64,000 nt of DNA from Mesorhizobium sp. (GCA_004963905.1 SUGL01000028.1:22204-86203); one strand, 5' to 3'. Positions 17,910 through 27,019 are shown, counted from the stretch's first letter. Notes: generated from the letters alone by a model not told the origin. Program-made: numbers and translations.

Positions 17910-19442
17910 CTACTTCGTCAGATCGAGCGCCGCCGTCAAATCGCCCAGCGGCGGCTCGCCGTTGGCGGCCAGCGCCTTGTCGCGGGCGACGAGGCCAGGC
18001 AGCACCGGCAGGTCGTAGCGGGCGGTGATGAAGCGCAGGATCGAGGTGGTGTCATACTGCGTGTGGTCGACCGTGCCCATCTTGGCATAGGGCGAGATGA
18101 TGATGGCCGGGATGCGGTTGCCCGGGCCCCAGCGGTCGGCCTTGGGCGGCGCGACATGATCCCAGAAGCCGCCATTCTCGTCATAGGTGACGACTACCAG
18201 CATGTGCGGCCATTGCGGGCTCTTCTCCAGACGCGCGACGATGTCGGCCAGATGCTTGTCGCCCGAGGACACGTCGGCATAGCCGCCATGCTCGTTCAAA
18301 TTGCCCTGCGGCTTGTAGAAGGTGACGGCCGGCAGCTTGCCGTCGTCGATCGCCTTGACGAACTCGACGCCGTCGAGGCCGCCGTCCTTGAGATGCTCGG
18401 TTCGCGCCGCCGTGCCAGGCGCGTAAGCCGCGAAATAGTTGAAGGGCTGGTGGTGGAACTGGAAGTTCGGCACCGGCGTCGCGTTCTTGCCGTCGAGCGC
18501 CGCCTGCCAGGCGCCGGAATACCAGGCCCAGGAAACACCTTTCAGCGAGAGCAGATCGCCGATGGTGATGTCGCGCTGCGGCGGCAGCGTGGTCGGCGCC
18601 GCCGGATCGGCCAGCGTCTTGTCGCCGCCCTCGGCCGGCTTGTTGGCGCTCGGCTGGTAAGGCGGCTGCATGGTATTGACAGCGTAGAAGTCCGGCGTGA
18701 TCGCGCCGTCATTGGCGAATTTCGGCACGCCGCCAAGTGCGGAGGCGGGCGAGTTGTCGGCCACCTTCAGCGTCACGCCATCGGGCTCGACGACGGCGAT
18801 CTGGCCCTTCGCCGGGCTGGTGTCGGCATGCGGGTAGGACGGCGCGCAGGCGCAGGCCAACATGAAGTGGTTGAGGAAGGAGCCGCCGAAGGCGCCCTGG
18901 AAGAAATTGTCGGCGAGCACGTATTTCTTGGCCACCGCCCACATCGGCAGTACCGAGCCATCATAATGGCCCATCACCAGCGCGCCGGAATCGGCCCAGG
19001 CGACGAACTTGTCGTTCTTGCCTCCGTCGATCTGCATCTGCTCCTGGTAGAAGCGGTGCCAAAGATCATGCGTGATGACGTTGGTGCCCTCGTTGAAACC
19101 CTTGGGATCGTCGATGGCGAAGACGGCATTGGCGAGATGGGCTGTCTGGGCTTCCGTCACGGCCGGCGTCACGCCCTTGCCGGTCAGCCCGCCCCAGGCC
19201 GGCGGCAGCTCGGAAAGCGGCTTGCCGTCGCGGTCGAGCTGGCGCGCCTGGTCGGCCGAGACGTTGGCGAGGCCATTGGCGCCGGGGAAGCCGCCATAAA
19301 GATTATCGAAGCTGCGATTCTCGGCATAGATCACGACGACGGTGTCGATCTTGTCATAGCCGGGAGGAGCCGCCTGGGCAGCAGCGGCGAACGATGCCAG
19401 CGCCGTCGAGGCGAGGCAAAGGGAGAGGAAGGACCGGATCAT
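17910..19442 (-). CDS. Secreted acid phosphatase / phosphoesterase (AcpA-like)
   Basis: A 510-residue periplasmic enzyme of the phosphoesterase family that includes AcpA and bacterial phospholipase C. It has a signal peptide (LCLASTALASFAAAAQA) and the N-terminal metal/nucleophile motif VVVIYAENRSFDNLYGGFPG, where Glu-Asn binds metal and Ser is the nucleophile position. It also has FLNHFMLACACAPSYPHADT and, near the end, VVVTYDENGGFWDHVAPPKA. A PHO-box-like site lies 60 bases upstream, so phosphate-starvation control is likely. It is divergent from a dihaem peroxidase gene. Confidence 0.88.
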   Translation of the reverse strand: MIRSFLSLCLASTALASFAAAAQAAPPGYDKIDTVVVIYAENRSFDNLYGGFPGANGLANVSADQARQLDRDGKPLSELPPAWGGLTGKGVTPAVTEAQTAHLANAVFAIDDPKGFNEGTNVITHDLWHRFYQEQMQIDGGKNDKFVAWADSGALVMGHYDGSVLPMWAVAKKYVLADNFFQGAFGGSFLNHFMLACACAPSYPHADTSPAKGQIAVVEPDGVTLKVADNSPASALGGVPKFANDGAITPDFYAVNTMQPPYQPSANKPAEGGDKTLADPAAPTTLPPQRDITIGDLLSLKGVSWAWYSGAWQAALDGKNATPVPNFQFHHQPFNYFAAYAPGTAARTEHLKDGGLDGVEFVKAIDDGKLPAVTFYKPQGNLNEHGGYADVSSGDKHLADIVARLEKSPQWPHMLVVVTYDENGGFWDHVAPPKADRWGPGNRIPAIIISPYAKMGTVDHTQYDTTSILRFITARYDLPVLPGLVARDKALAANGEPPLGDLTAALDLTK

Positions 19443-19502
19443 TGAGGGATGCCTCGTGGCTGGGGAATGGCTGGAGGAACCCGGCGACGCTAGGGCGGGC
19501 GC

Positions 19503-19520
19503 TTGTCAGCTTTGTGACAG
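19503..19520 (-). promoter_or_regulatory. PHO-box-like PhoB site
   Basis: On the minus strand CTGTCAC-AAAG-CTGACAA, two 7-base half-sites on an 11-base repeat, 14 of 18 matches to the rhizobial/E. coli PHO box. It is 60 bases upstream of the acid phosphatase start. Confidence 0.65.
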
Positions 19521-19650
19521 AGGGTGGTGGAGCGCGATGGGTATTAAGCGAACCTGCTACGCTGGCGGGACAGCGAAGGAACTCGACGCGGGCAAATGAC
19601 CACGTCCCAAACGTCATCAATCCGTAGCAATCCATGCCTACGCAAGAGCC

Positions 19651-20898
19651 ATGACACGCTGGACCTCCGCCGTCTTCGCCAGCCTTGCCGCCCTCGCCAT
19701 TCTCTGGCCGGCCGACGGCCTCCCGTCCGGCAGCGTCCACCCCGGCCCGATGTCGCGCGCGCAGGCCTATGCGCGCGCCGAGGCGCTGACGGCGCTCGGG
19801 CGGCAGATGTTTTTCGACCCGTCGCTATCGGCCTCGGGAAAGCAGGCCTGCTCGTCCTGCCACGATCCCAACCGCGCCTTCGGCCCGGCCTCGGCCTCGC
19901 CGGTCGAGATGGGCGGACCGAAACTCGACCAGCCCGGCCTGCGCGCCGTGCCGTCGCTGCGCTACCTGCAGGCGGCGCCTGCCTTCACCGAGCATTTCTA
20001 CGATTCCGAAGACGAGGGCGACGAGAGCGTCGACAACGGTCCGACCGGCGGGCTGACCTGGGACGGCCGCGCAGACCACGGCAAGGACCAGGCGAGGATC
20101 CCGCTGCTGTCGCCCTTCGAGATGGGCAACAAGGATGAGGCACAGGTGGCCGCCAGCCTGCGCAAGGCGCCCTATGCCGAGGCCCTCAAGGCGGCGTTCG
20201 GCGCCGACGTGTTCGACCACCCGCGGGACGCCTTCGACGCCGCGGTGGAAGCGCTCGGCACTTTCGAGCAGAGCAGCGCCGACTTCTATCCCTATTGCAG
20301 CCGCTACGACGCCTTCCTCGCCGGCAAGGCGCAGTTGACGGCGCAGGAGCTGCGCGGCCGCGCGCTGTTCGAGGACGAGACCAAGGGCAATTGCGCGAGC
20401 TGCCATCTCAGCGAGCCCGCCAATGACGGCGAGCCGCCGCAATTCACCGATTACGGCCTGATCGCCATCGCCGTGCCGCGCAACCCGGCGATCCCGGCAA
20501 ACGACGACCCCAACTATTTCGACCTCGGTCTTTGCGGCCCGTTGCGCACCGATTTCAAGGGCCACGGCGAGTATTGCGGCCTGTTCAAGACCCCGACGCT
20601 GCGCAACGTGGCGCTGCGCAAAAGCTTCTTCCACAACGGCTATTTCCACACGCTGCGCGAGGCGGTGGCCTTCTACGCCAGCCGCGACAGCGACCCCGGC
20701 CGCTGGTATCCTAGGAACGCCGACGGCACGGTCGACAAATTCGACGACCTGCCAAAAGCCTACTGGGGGAACCTCAACACGGGCCCGCCCTTCAACGGCA
20801 GAAAGCCCGGCGACAAGCCGGCGCTGACCGACGCCGAGATCGACGACATCGTCGCTTTCCTCGGCACGCTGACGGATGCGGATCAGGCGGGACAGTGA
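19651..20898 (+). CDS. Dihaem cytochrome c peroxidase / MauG-like protein
   Basis: A 415-residue periplasmic protein with a hydrophobic signal sequence and two haem c sites: CSSCH near residue 70 and CASCH near residue 250. GRQMFFDPSLSASGKQACSS and TPTLRNVALRKSFFHNGYFH are typical of the bacterial cytochrome c peroxidase/MauG superfamily. It may reduce peroxides or oxidise a partner protein. Two extra Cys pairs occur (PYCSRYD, GLCGPLR, EYCGLF). It is divergent from the AcpA-like phosphatase. Confidence 0.88.
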   Translation: MTRWTSAVFASLAALAILWPADGLPSGSVHPGPMSRAQAYARAEALTALGRQMFFDPSLSASGKQACSSCHDPNRAFGPASASPVEMGGPKLDQPGLRAVPSLRYLQAAPAFTEHFYDSEDEGDESVDNGPTGGLTWDGRADHGKDQARIPLLSPFEMGNKDEAQVAASLRKAPYAEALKAAFGADVFDHPRDAFDAAVEALGTFEQSSADFYPYCSRYDAFLAGKAQLTAQELRGRALFEDETKGNCASCHLSEPANDGEPPQFTDYGLIAIAVPRNPAIPANDDPNYFDLGLCGPLRTDFKGHGEYCGLFKTPTLRNVALRKSFFHNGYFHTLREAVAFYASRDSDPGRWYPRNADGTVDKFDDLPKAYWGNLNTGPPFNGRKPGDKPALTDAEIDDIVAFLGTLTDADQAGQ

Positions 20899-21055
20899 GG
20901 CGGCGAAGGCTCCGCCGCCTTGGTACAGTGCCCAGAATTTGCCGTTCGGCCCCGAATCGAGGATATCGGACGAAGGTGGCCTCTATGTGGGCCAGATCAC
21001 AGGATCAACATGAAACGCCTGTCATATTAGGCATTCTTCATGGATGGAGTCTCGC

Positions 21056-21250
21056 ATGAGATTCGTCGCGATACAGGAACCGACCGGCAGTTGGGCCGTG
21101 TTCGATACGGCCAATGAGGAGCCCGCCGAATTTGCCGGCCGCGTGCTCATCGGCCTGACGCCGCATGAGGCCTGGCGGCTCACGGCAGCAGCGAATGATG
21201 AAGCGGGGTGCAGGGATATCGACGCACAAGGCTCATTTCGGGGCCAGTAA
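21056..21250 (+). CDS. Small conserved hypothetical protein
   Basis: A 64-residue soluble protein: MRFVAIQEPTGSWAVFDTAN, then PAEFAGRVLIGLTPHEAWRL and TAAANDEAG. The pattern of a short beta hairpin plus one helix resembles small rhizobial proteins of unknown function. Weak purine-rich TGGATGGAG lies upstream. Flanked by gaps of about 100-160 bases with no other feature. Confidence 0.5.
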   Translation: MRFVAIQEPTGSWAVFDTANEEPAEFAGRVLIGLTPHEAWRLTAAANDEAGCRDIDAQGSFRGQ

Positions 21251-21356
21251 GGCGGAACGCCTGACATTCCCGCGCTCCAAGGAAAAGCGAAAGCGAACAA
21301 GCGGTTGAAGCGGCACGCTGCGAGATCGATTCAGGCAGCGCGCCTTGAAGTGCCCT

Positions 21357-21944
21357 TCACCCGGCCTGCGCGTAGCGGCTCACCACCATGCCGCAGGCAT
21401 AGGCTTTGGACCCGAGCAGTTTCAGCCTGGCGAAGCCGCCCTGGTCGAAGATGCGGCGGCCGGCGCCCAGCACCGCCGGATTGATGAAGAGCTGGAACTC
21501 GTCGACCAGCCCGGCGGCGATCAGCGCCGAGGCGAAACCGGCGCCGCCGAACACGGCGATGTCGCCGCCCTCGCCCGCCTTCAGCGCATCGACCTCGCGC
21601 GGCAAGTCACCGCTGGCAAGACTCGTGCGCTCCCAGCGCGAGGCTTTCAGCTTGTCGCTCAGCACCACTTTTTGCGCTTCGACGATACGCTGGGCGAAGG
21701 CATAGAAGCGGTCCTCCGGGTATTTCCTCGCCGCGTTGGCCCAGTGGCCGACATAGCCCTCCTCGGCCATCTTGCGGCTGAGCAGAATGGTGTCGACGGT
21801 GTCGAAGACGGCGTTGAAGTCCGTCTTCAGCTCGTCGTCCCAGTCGCTCTCCTCGCCCCAATCCCAGAGCTGCCAGCGGTGGTCTTCAACCGCGCCGACG
21901 AAGCCGTCGACCGACATCTGCATCTGCAGGATGAGCTTTTTCAT
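21357..21944 (-). CDS. RibD C-terminal / dihydrofolate reductase-family protein
   Basis: A 195-residue cytoplasmic protein of the RibD_C fold (NADPH-dependent reductase family). MKKLILQMQMSVDGFVGAVE is the family N-terminus; DTILLSRKMAEEGYVGHW follows; GGDIAVFGGAGFASALIAAG is the nucleotide-binding turn; and DEFQLFINPAVLGAGRRIF is the second family signature. Substrate unknown. It is divergent from an HxlR regulator, 103 bases apart, which is the usual arrangement for genes controlled by HxlR proteins. Confidence 0.88.
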   Translation of the reverse strand: MKKLILQMQMSVDGFVGAVEDHRWQLWDWGEESDWDDELKTDFNAVFDTVDTILLSRKMAEEGYVGHWANAARKYPEDRFYAFAQRIVEAQKVVLSDKLKASRWERTSLASGDLPREVDALKAGEGGDIAVFGGAGFASALIAAGLVDEFQLFINPAVLGAGRRIFDQGGFARLKLLGSKAYACGMVVSRYAQAG

Positions 21945-21969
21945 CTCCGGGCCTCCTCATGTTCCCAAT

Positions 21970-22041
21970 TGATTTACTTTTGGAACCGTTTGACGCATGA
22001 GCTGAATGATGTCAATAGTAAAGTGATTTAAAAATGGAACC
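21970..22041. promoter_or_regulatory. Candidate HxlR operator: two 18-base direct repeats
   Basis: TGATTTACTTTTGGAACC at 21970-21987 and TGATTTAAAAATGGAACC at 22024-22041 match at 14 of 18 positions and are 54 bases apart, about five helical turns. They lie between the divergent RibD-like and HxlR genes, the second directly in front of the HxlR start. Confidence 0.55.
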
Positions 22042-22047
22042 AAATTT

Positions 22048-22464
22048 ATGTCGACCAAGGAAAGGTCCGGCTGCCCAATCAGCCTGTCGCTCGAGCTCAT
22101 CGGCGACCGCTGGACGCTACTCATCATCCGCGACCTTGTCTTCGCCGGAAAACGGCATTTTCGCGAATTCCTGCAGTCGGACGAAGGCATCTCGTCGCGA
22201 ACGCTGGCCGAGCGGCTGCAGACGTTGCAGGACGAAGGCATCCTCACCCGCAGCGACGACCCCAGCCACGGGCTGAAGGCGATCTACCGGCTGACGGAAG
22301 CCGGCATCGACCTGCTCCCGGTGCTGGCGACGCTCGGCGCCTGGGGCAGCAAGTACCGCAAGGCGGACGGTGATCTCGCCAGGATCGCCAGGGAGCTCGC
22401 GGCCGGGGGCGAGCCGGCACTGGCGCGGATGAAAGAGAGGCTGAAGGCGGAGCATTTGGAGTAG
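22048..22464 (+). CDS. HxlR family transcriptional regulator
   Basis: A 138-residue winged-helix DNA-binding protein of the HxlR family. It shows CPISLSLELIGDRWTLLIIR with the conserved CP and GDRWTLLI. FREFLQSDEGISSRTLAERL forms the recognition region, and YRLTEAGIDLLPVLATLGAW follows. The Cys at residue 9 is the redox-sensing position in several HxlR proteins, so thiol or electrophile sensing is possible. It very likely controls the divergent reductase-family gene. Confidence 0.9.
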   Translation: MSTKERSGCPISLSLELIGDRWTLLIIRDLVFAGKRHFREFLQSDEGISSRTLAERLQTLQDEGILTRSDDPSHGLKAIYRLTEAGIDLLPVLATLGAWGSKYRKADGDLARIARELAAGGEPALARMKERLKAEHLE

Positions 22465-22495
22465 GCGCCGCGAGGCAAATCGCCGGGGCCGACGT

Positions 22496-22545
22496 TCTAC
22501 GGCGCCCCCCTCTGTCCTGCCGGACAGAAGGGGGCGCGAAGGATC
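22496..22545. repeat. Shortened family A repeat
   Basis: GCGCCCCCCTCTGTCCTGCC then GGACAGAAGGGGGCGCGAAG. The CTCCCCCAC...GGGGGAG inner hairpin is missing, so this is a deleted single unit. Confidence 0.65.
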
Positions 22546-22635
22546 GCGGCGCTACTAAGATCACTCGTCGCGCTCCCCTTTCAGGAGACTCCGACGCTCC
22601 CCTGCGTTAGACTCGGCCTGAACAGGATCGCCGCC

Positions 22636-23361
22636 ATGATCGTCCAGGCCTGCATCAACGGCGCCCGCGCCGCCGATTTCCATCCTGCCCTGCCGCTCGA
22701 CCCGGACGCCATGGCGCGTGACGGCGCCGCCTCGATCGCTGCAGGCGCAGCCGAGCTCCATGTCCACGCGCGCGGCGCCGACCGCCAGGAAAGCCTCGCC
22801 CCGGAAGCGATGGACCGGGCGGTGGCGGCGCTACGCCGTGCCTGTCCGGGCACGCTGATCGGCGTCTCCACCGGCGCCTGGATCGAAAAGGACGACAGGC
22901 GCACGCTCGCGGCTATCGCCGCCTGGCATGAGTTGCCCGACTACGCCTCGGTCAATCTCAGCGAAGCGGCGGCGCCCGAGGTGATGGAGACGCTGCACGG
23001 CCGCGGCGTCGGCATCGAGGCCGGGCTGGCGTCGATCGGCGACGCGCTCAGGCTCGCCGGCCTCGACCATGGCGGGCGGGTGCTGCGGGTGCTGATCGAG
23101 ATTTCCGAGCAGGCGCTGGACGAGGCCTTTGCCGTCGCCAACGGGATCGAAAAGGTGCTGCAGCGCGAAGGCATCCACCGCTCGATCCTGCTGCATGGCG
23201 AGAACGCGACCGTGTGGCCTTTTGTTCAGCGGGCGGCGGTGCGGAAATTTTCGACCCGCGTCGGGCTGGAGGACGGCAACGAGTTGCCGGACGGCAGCGT
23301 GGCCGATAGCAATGCGGCGCTGGTGGCGGCGGCGGTGGGGATTTATCGAGCGAGACGGTAG
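22636..23361 (+). CDS. BKACE family beta-keto acid cleavage enzyme
   Basis: A 241-residue protein of the 3-keto-5-aminohexanoate cleavage (BKACE, DUF849) family: TIM-barrel, metal-dependent enzymes that condense a beta-keto acid with acetyl-CoA and cleave it. QACINGARAADFHPALPLDP replaces the usual AxxNGA N-terminus; AAELHVHARGADRQESLAPE holds the two metal-binding His (HVH); the distal strand ends in EDGNELPDGSVADSN. It is shorter than canonical members (about 280-300), with the C-terminal cap reduced. Substrate unknown. Confidence 0.8.
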   Translation: MIVQACINGARAADFHPALPLDPDAMARDGAASIAAGAAELHVHARGADRQESLAPEAMDRAVAALRRACPGTLIGVSTGAWIEKDDRRTLAAIAAWHELPDYASVNLSEAAAPEVMETLHGRGVGIEAGLASIGDALRLAGLDHGGRVLRVLIEISEQALDEAFAVANGIEKVLQREGIHRSILLHGENATVWPFVQRAAVRKFSTRVGLEDGNELPDGSVADSNAALVAAAVGIYRARR

Positions 23362-23378
23362 AGAATATTGGTTGGGCT

Positions 23379-23548
23379 GGCGGGACAGCGCCCCCCTCTG
23401 GCCTGCCGGCCATCTCCCCCACTTGGGGGGAGATTGGCAGTTGCGCCGAAGGTGCTTTTCCTTCAACGCTGGAGATTGGCGAAAGCCGACGCGACATCCA
23501 ATCTCCCCACCTGTGGGGGAGATGTCCGGCAGGACAGAGGGGGGCGCC
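23379..23548. repeat. Composite palindromic repeat, family A (copy 4)
   Basis: Outward arrangement from GGCGGGACAGCGCCCCCCTC to GGCAGGACAGAGGGGGGCG, with the shared core CAACGCTGGAGATTGGCGAA. It separates the BKACE and adenosine deaminase genes. Confidence 0.85.
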
Positions 23549-23614
23549 GTAGAGCGCCGACTCCGCCTAATGAGGCCGAGCAACCCAAAAGGCTGTGCCG
23601 CCCTCGCCGCTTTG

Positions 23615-24637
23615 TCACCCCTGCCAGACCGCCAGATCCGCCAGGATCCGCGCCTTCACGGCAGTGTCGGCATAGCTCGCATGCACCGATGTCGCGGCGA
23701 GCCGGCGGATGGTTTCGCTGTCCCAGGCGAAGGTGTCGGCGCAGGCGGCGTAAGAGGCTTCGAGCGTCGTGCCGAGCAGCGCCGGATCGTCGGTGTTGAT
23801 CGAGACAGGAACGCCCGCCTTGCGCAGCGCATCGATCGGATGTTCGGCAAGCGAAGGATAGACGCCGAGCGCGACGTTGGAGACCGGGCAGACGCCGAGG
23901 GGAATCCGCCTCCGCGCAAGCAGCTCGACCAGAGCCGGCTCCTCGATCGCCCGCACGCCATGGTCGATGCGGTCGGCGCCGAGCAGCTCGATGGCGTCGC
24001 GGACACCTTCGGGACCGCTCGACTCGCCGGCATGGACGGTCCGCCGCAATCCCGCCGCGGCGGCGCGGCGGAAGGCCTCGGCGAAGCGCGGGCCAGTACG
24101 GCCGGCGGCCGCTTCATTGCCGTCGATCGAAAGGGCCACGACGCGCGGGTGCCTGATCCTGGCGAGCAGTTCCACCAGCTCGATCGCGTCGTCGGCCGGC
24201 TGGGTGCGCAGCAGACTGACGCAGAGCCCGACCGGCGGATATCCATCCTGCTCGGCGGCCGCGAAACCGGCGTCGAAGGCATCGATCATCCCGGAGATGT
24301 TCCCGTGCCAGTGCGGCCAGTGCGTCGGGTTGACGATGACGTCGGCATAGCGCACGCCGCTTCTGGCCATTCGCCCGGCAAATTTATAGGCGGTGACGGC
24401 CAGCTGCTCGCGCGTGCGGAACGTGCCGCACAGCCAATCGAGCATTTCGAGGAAGCTCTTCAGGTCGTGGGCCTCGAAGAGCCTGTCGCGCGGCGCGCGC
24501 AGCGGAATGCCCGCCTCCTCGCAATTCCTGATCACGTCGTCGGCCTCGAAGCAGCCCTCGACATGGATGTGCACTTCGGCCTTCGGCAGTCCGATATAGT
24601 CGGTCAATGAAGCCTCCCCGGTTCGTGGCCGCATCAA
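23615..24637 (-). CDS. add: Adenosine deaminase
   Basis: A 340-residue zinc-dependent deaminase converting (deoxy)adenosine to inosine. PKAEVHIHVEG (residues 18-28) has the two zinc His; TVHAGESSGPEGVRDAIELL has the zinc His and catalytic Glu-type helix; ADRIDHGVRA has the HG pair; VSINTDDPALLGTTL holds the zinc Asp pair. All catalytic residues are present. Start codons ATG-ATG at 24637/24634 are adjacent. It stands between two composite repeats. Confidence 0.92.
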   Translation of the reverse strand: MMRPRTGEASLTDYIGLPKAEVHIHVEGCFEADDVIRNCEEAGIPLRAPRDRLFEAHDLKSFLEMLDWLCGTFRTREQLAVTAYKFAGRMARSGVRYADVIVNPTHWPHWHGNISGMIDAFDAGFAAAEQDGYPPVGLCVSLLRTQPADDAIELVELLARIRHPRVVALSIDGNEAAAGRTGPRFAEAFRRAAAAGLRRTVHAGESSGPEGVRDAIELLGADRIDHGVRAIEEPALVELLARRRIPLGVCPVSNVALGVYPSLAEHPIDALRKAGVPVSINTDDPALLGTTLEASYAACADTFAWDSETIRRLAATSVHASYADTAVKARILADLAVWQG

Positions 24638-24750
24638 ATCACGAAAGGCGCGGTCCGAGCTTCAAGAAATGATTGAAAGATTTGTGTGTGGGCAGCGCGG
24701 GAAGCGCTTTGGGCAATATGACTTTGGGAGTTCGCCACCTTGGAAAGGCC

Positions 24751-24925
24751 GGCGGGACAGCGCCCCCCCCTTCTGGCCTGCCGGCCATCTCCCCCCACGT
24801 GGGGGGAGATTGGCAGCTTCGCCGGCGGCGCTCTTCCGTCAACGTTGGAGATTAGCGAAAGCGGGTGTGGCGGCTGATCTCCCCCCAAGTGGGGGAGATG
24901 TCCGGCAGGACAGAGGGGGGCGCCG
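24751..24925. repeat. Composite palindromic repeat, family A (copy 5)
   Basis: Outward arrangement from GGCGGGACAGCGCCCCCCCC to GGCAGGACAGAGGGGGG, core CAACGTTGGAGATTAGCGAA. Located between the deaminase and the oxidoreductase gene. Confidence 0.85.
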
Positions 24926-24962
24926 TGGAGCGCCGGCGGCTCTGCTACTGCTCGGCGAAATC

Positions 24963-26021
24963 TCACTGCGTGTCCGCGTTGGCCCTCAGCTCGGCGCGCT
25001 TCTCGTCGGACACCACGGCTAGATCCAGCACCTTCTGCAGGCCCGCGGCGTGGCGGAAGTTCGGCTCGGTCTGCACGCCGCTGCCAACGGCATCGACGAA
25101 GCGCTGGTAGTTGGTCGGCACGGTGCCGGCGTCGAGTTCTTCCCATTTGGCGTTCTCGACATTGTCGCCGACACAGGCCTTGAGCAGCGAGCCGTTGAGA
25201 TTGTGCACCACCTCGATGCCGCCCTTGTCGCCATAGATGCGCAGCCTGAGCTCATTGAGATGGCCGGTCGCCCACCGGCTGGCATGCACCACGCCGAAGG
25301 CGCCGTTGGCGAAGTCGAGCGTCATGGCGAAGCTGTCATTGGCGTCGAGCTGGTATTCGCCGATGCGGTTGTCCGGCGCCTTGTCGAAGGCGCGCAGCCG
25401 GCAGAAGACATGGTCGATGTCGAGCGCCGCGCCATAGCTGGCGAAGTCGAGTATGTGGATGCCAACATCGCCGAGCACGCCGTTGGAGCCATGGCCGCGC
25501 GACAGCCGCCAGAGCCATTTCGGGTCGGTGCGCCAGTCGCCCCAGAATTTGGACACCAGCCAGCTCTGCAAATAGGAGGCCTCGACATGGCGCACCGTGC
25601 CGATCTCGCCCGCCCGCACCATCTGCCGCGCCTTCTGCAGCGGCGCGACGTTGCGGTAGGTGAGGTTGACCATGTTGACGATGCCGGCGGCCTCCGCGGC
25701 GTCGGCCATCTCGCTCGCCTTGCCGAAATTCTCGGCCAGCGGCTTTTCGCACAGCACCGGCTTGCCGGCGGCGATCAGCGCCATGGTGGTCGGGTGGTGG
25801 ATACGGTCGGGCGTGACATTGGCGACGGCGTCGAAATCGCCCCAGTCGAGCGCCGCCTCCAGCGAGGTCAAGCGTCTCGGGATGTTGTAATTGTCGGCGA
25901 ATTCGCCGACGCGGGCCGGATCGACATCGACGGCGCCGACGATGTCGACGCCCTCGATGGCGCTGAAGCGGCGGGCATGTTCCTGCGCCATCCAGCCGGT
26001 ACCAAGTATCAAAAGCCGCAT
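24963..26021 (-). CDS. Gfo/Idh/MocA family oxidoreductase (ThuB-like)
   Basis: A 352-residue NAD(P)-dependent sugar or inositol dehydrogenase. MRLLILGTGWMAQEHARRFS is the Rossmann glycine loop, and GKPVLCEKPLAENFGKASEM contains the EKP catalytic-lysine motif near residue 95. The C-terminal domain holds GDVGIHILDFASYGAALDID, where DVGIHILD is the family's DxGxHxxD signature. A ThuA-family gene follows upstream on the same strand, as in rhizobial trehalose/maltose utilisation loci where ThuB is of this family. Without the transporter genes the disaccharide role is only an inference. Confidence 0.88.
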   Translation of the reverse strand: MRLLILGTGWMAQEHARRFSAIEGVDIVGAVDVDPARVGEFADNYNIPRRLTSLEAALDWGDFDAVANVTPDRIHHPTTMALIAAGKPVLCEKPLAENFGKASEMADAAEAAGIVNMVNLTYRNVAPLQKARQMVRAGEIGTVRHVEASYLQSWLVSKFWGDWRTDPKWLWRLSRGHGSNGVLGDVGIHILDFASYGAALDIDHVFCRLRAFDKAPDNRIGEYQLDANDSFAMTLDFANGAFGVVHASRWATGHLNELRLRIYGDKGGIEVVHNLNGSLLKACVGDNVENAKWEELDAGTVPTNYQRFVDAVGSGVQTEPNFRHAAGLQKVLDLAVVSDEKRAELRANADTQ

Positions 26022-26084
26022 TTTTCTCCTCCGAAGGAATTGGTTCGATTCAATGATGAGGCGAACGTGTCTAGGTGGTAATTC

Positions 26085-26126
26085 TGGGCAGTTCCAGACG
26101 GAAAACCGCTGTTGGAATCGCTTTAG
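26085..26126. repeat. Degenerate family B fragment
   Basis: GCAGTTCCAGACGGAAAACCG followed by GGAATCGCTTTA resembles the third module of family B in decayed form. Confidence 0.4.
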
Positions 26127-26908
26127 CGGAAACCGGACTCGCCGGACGCATGCAGCTTGCCGCCACGCTCGACGATCGGCTCCAGCGCCCTCTCGACCGG
26201 CACGTTCGGCGCATCGAGGATGGCCGGCTTCGAGCCTTGCGGGTTATGCGCCCACTTCACCGCGTTGCGCAGCACCTTGTGCACGGTGGCGTCATGATAG
26301 GTTGGATAGGTCTCGTGGCCAGGGCGGAAGTAGAAGACGTTGCCGGCGCCGCGCCGGTAGGTCAGCCCCGAGCGGAACACCTCGCCGCCCTGGAACCAGG
26401 AGATGAAGACCGTCTCCAGCGGCTCCGGCACGGCGAACTGCTCGCCATACATCTCCTCGTTCTCGAGCTCGAAAAACTCGCCGACGCCTTCGGCGATCGG
26501 ATGGCTGGGGCTCGTCACCCAAAGCCGCTCGCGCTCGCCGGCCTCGCGCCATTTCAGCGTGCAGGGCGTGCCCATCAGCCGCTTGAAGATTTTCGAGAAA
26601 TGGCCGGAATGGAGCACGATCAGCCCCATGCCTTGCCAGACTCGGCGGGCGACGCGCTCGACCACCTCGTCGGCCACCGCGCCGTGGTCCTTGTGGCCCC
26701 ACCAGACGAGCACGTCGGTTTCGGCGAGGCGGGATTCCGGCAGGCCGTGCTCCGGCTGCTCCAGCGTCGCGGTCGAGGCGGAGATCGCCTTGTCGGCGTT
26801 GAGCGCGTTGGCGATGGTGGTGTGCATGCCTTGCGGATAGATGCCGGCTACCACCTCGTTGGTCCGCTCATGGATGTTCTCGCCCCAGACGACAGCGCGT
26901 ATTGTCAT
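26123..26908 (-). CDS. ThuA family protein
   Basis: A 261-residue cytoplasmic protein of the ThuA (trehalose utilisation, GATase-like) family. [20 protein letters not shown] begins the fold, [20 protein letters not shown] and [19 protein letters not shown] match the family, and [20 protein letters not shown] ends the domain. The ATG at 26908 follows GAGGAAACC. It lies about 100 bases upstream of the Gfo/Idh/MocA gene in the same direction. In rhizobia ThuA and ThuB act together on 3-keto-disaccharides from trehalose; here this is likely but not proven. Confidence 0.85.
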   Translation of the reverse strand: MTIRAVVWGENIHERTNEVVAGIYPQGMHTTIANALNADKAISASTATLEQPEHGLPESRLAETDVLVWWGHKDHGAVADEVVERVARRVWQGMGLIVLHSGHFSKIFKRLMGTPCTLKWREAGERERLWVTSPSHPIAEGVGEFFELENEEMYGEQFAVPEPLETVFISWFQGGEVFRSGLTYRRGAGNVFYFRPGHETYPTYHDATVHKVLRNAVKWAHNPQGSKPAILDAPNVPVERALEPIVERGGKLHASGESGFR

Positions 26909-27019
26909 GGTTTCCTCGTGCATGATTGTGAGGGTGGAGCCGCCCCGCGCCATAGATAGCGTCTTCGGCGGGTATTGGAAGCGGTTTTCGAACGCTGGTT
27001 GGGCGAGACCTCTCAACTT

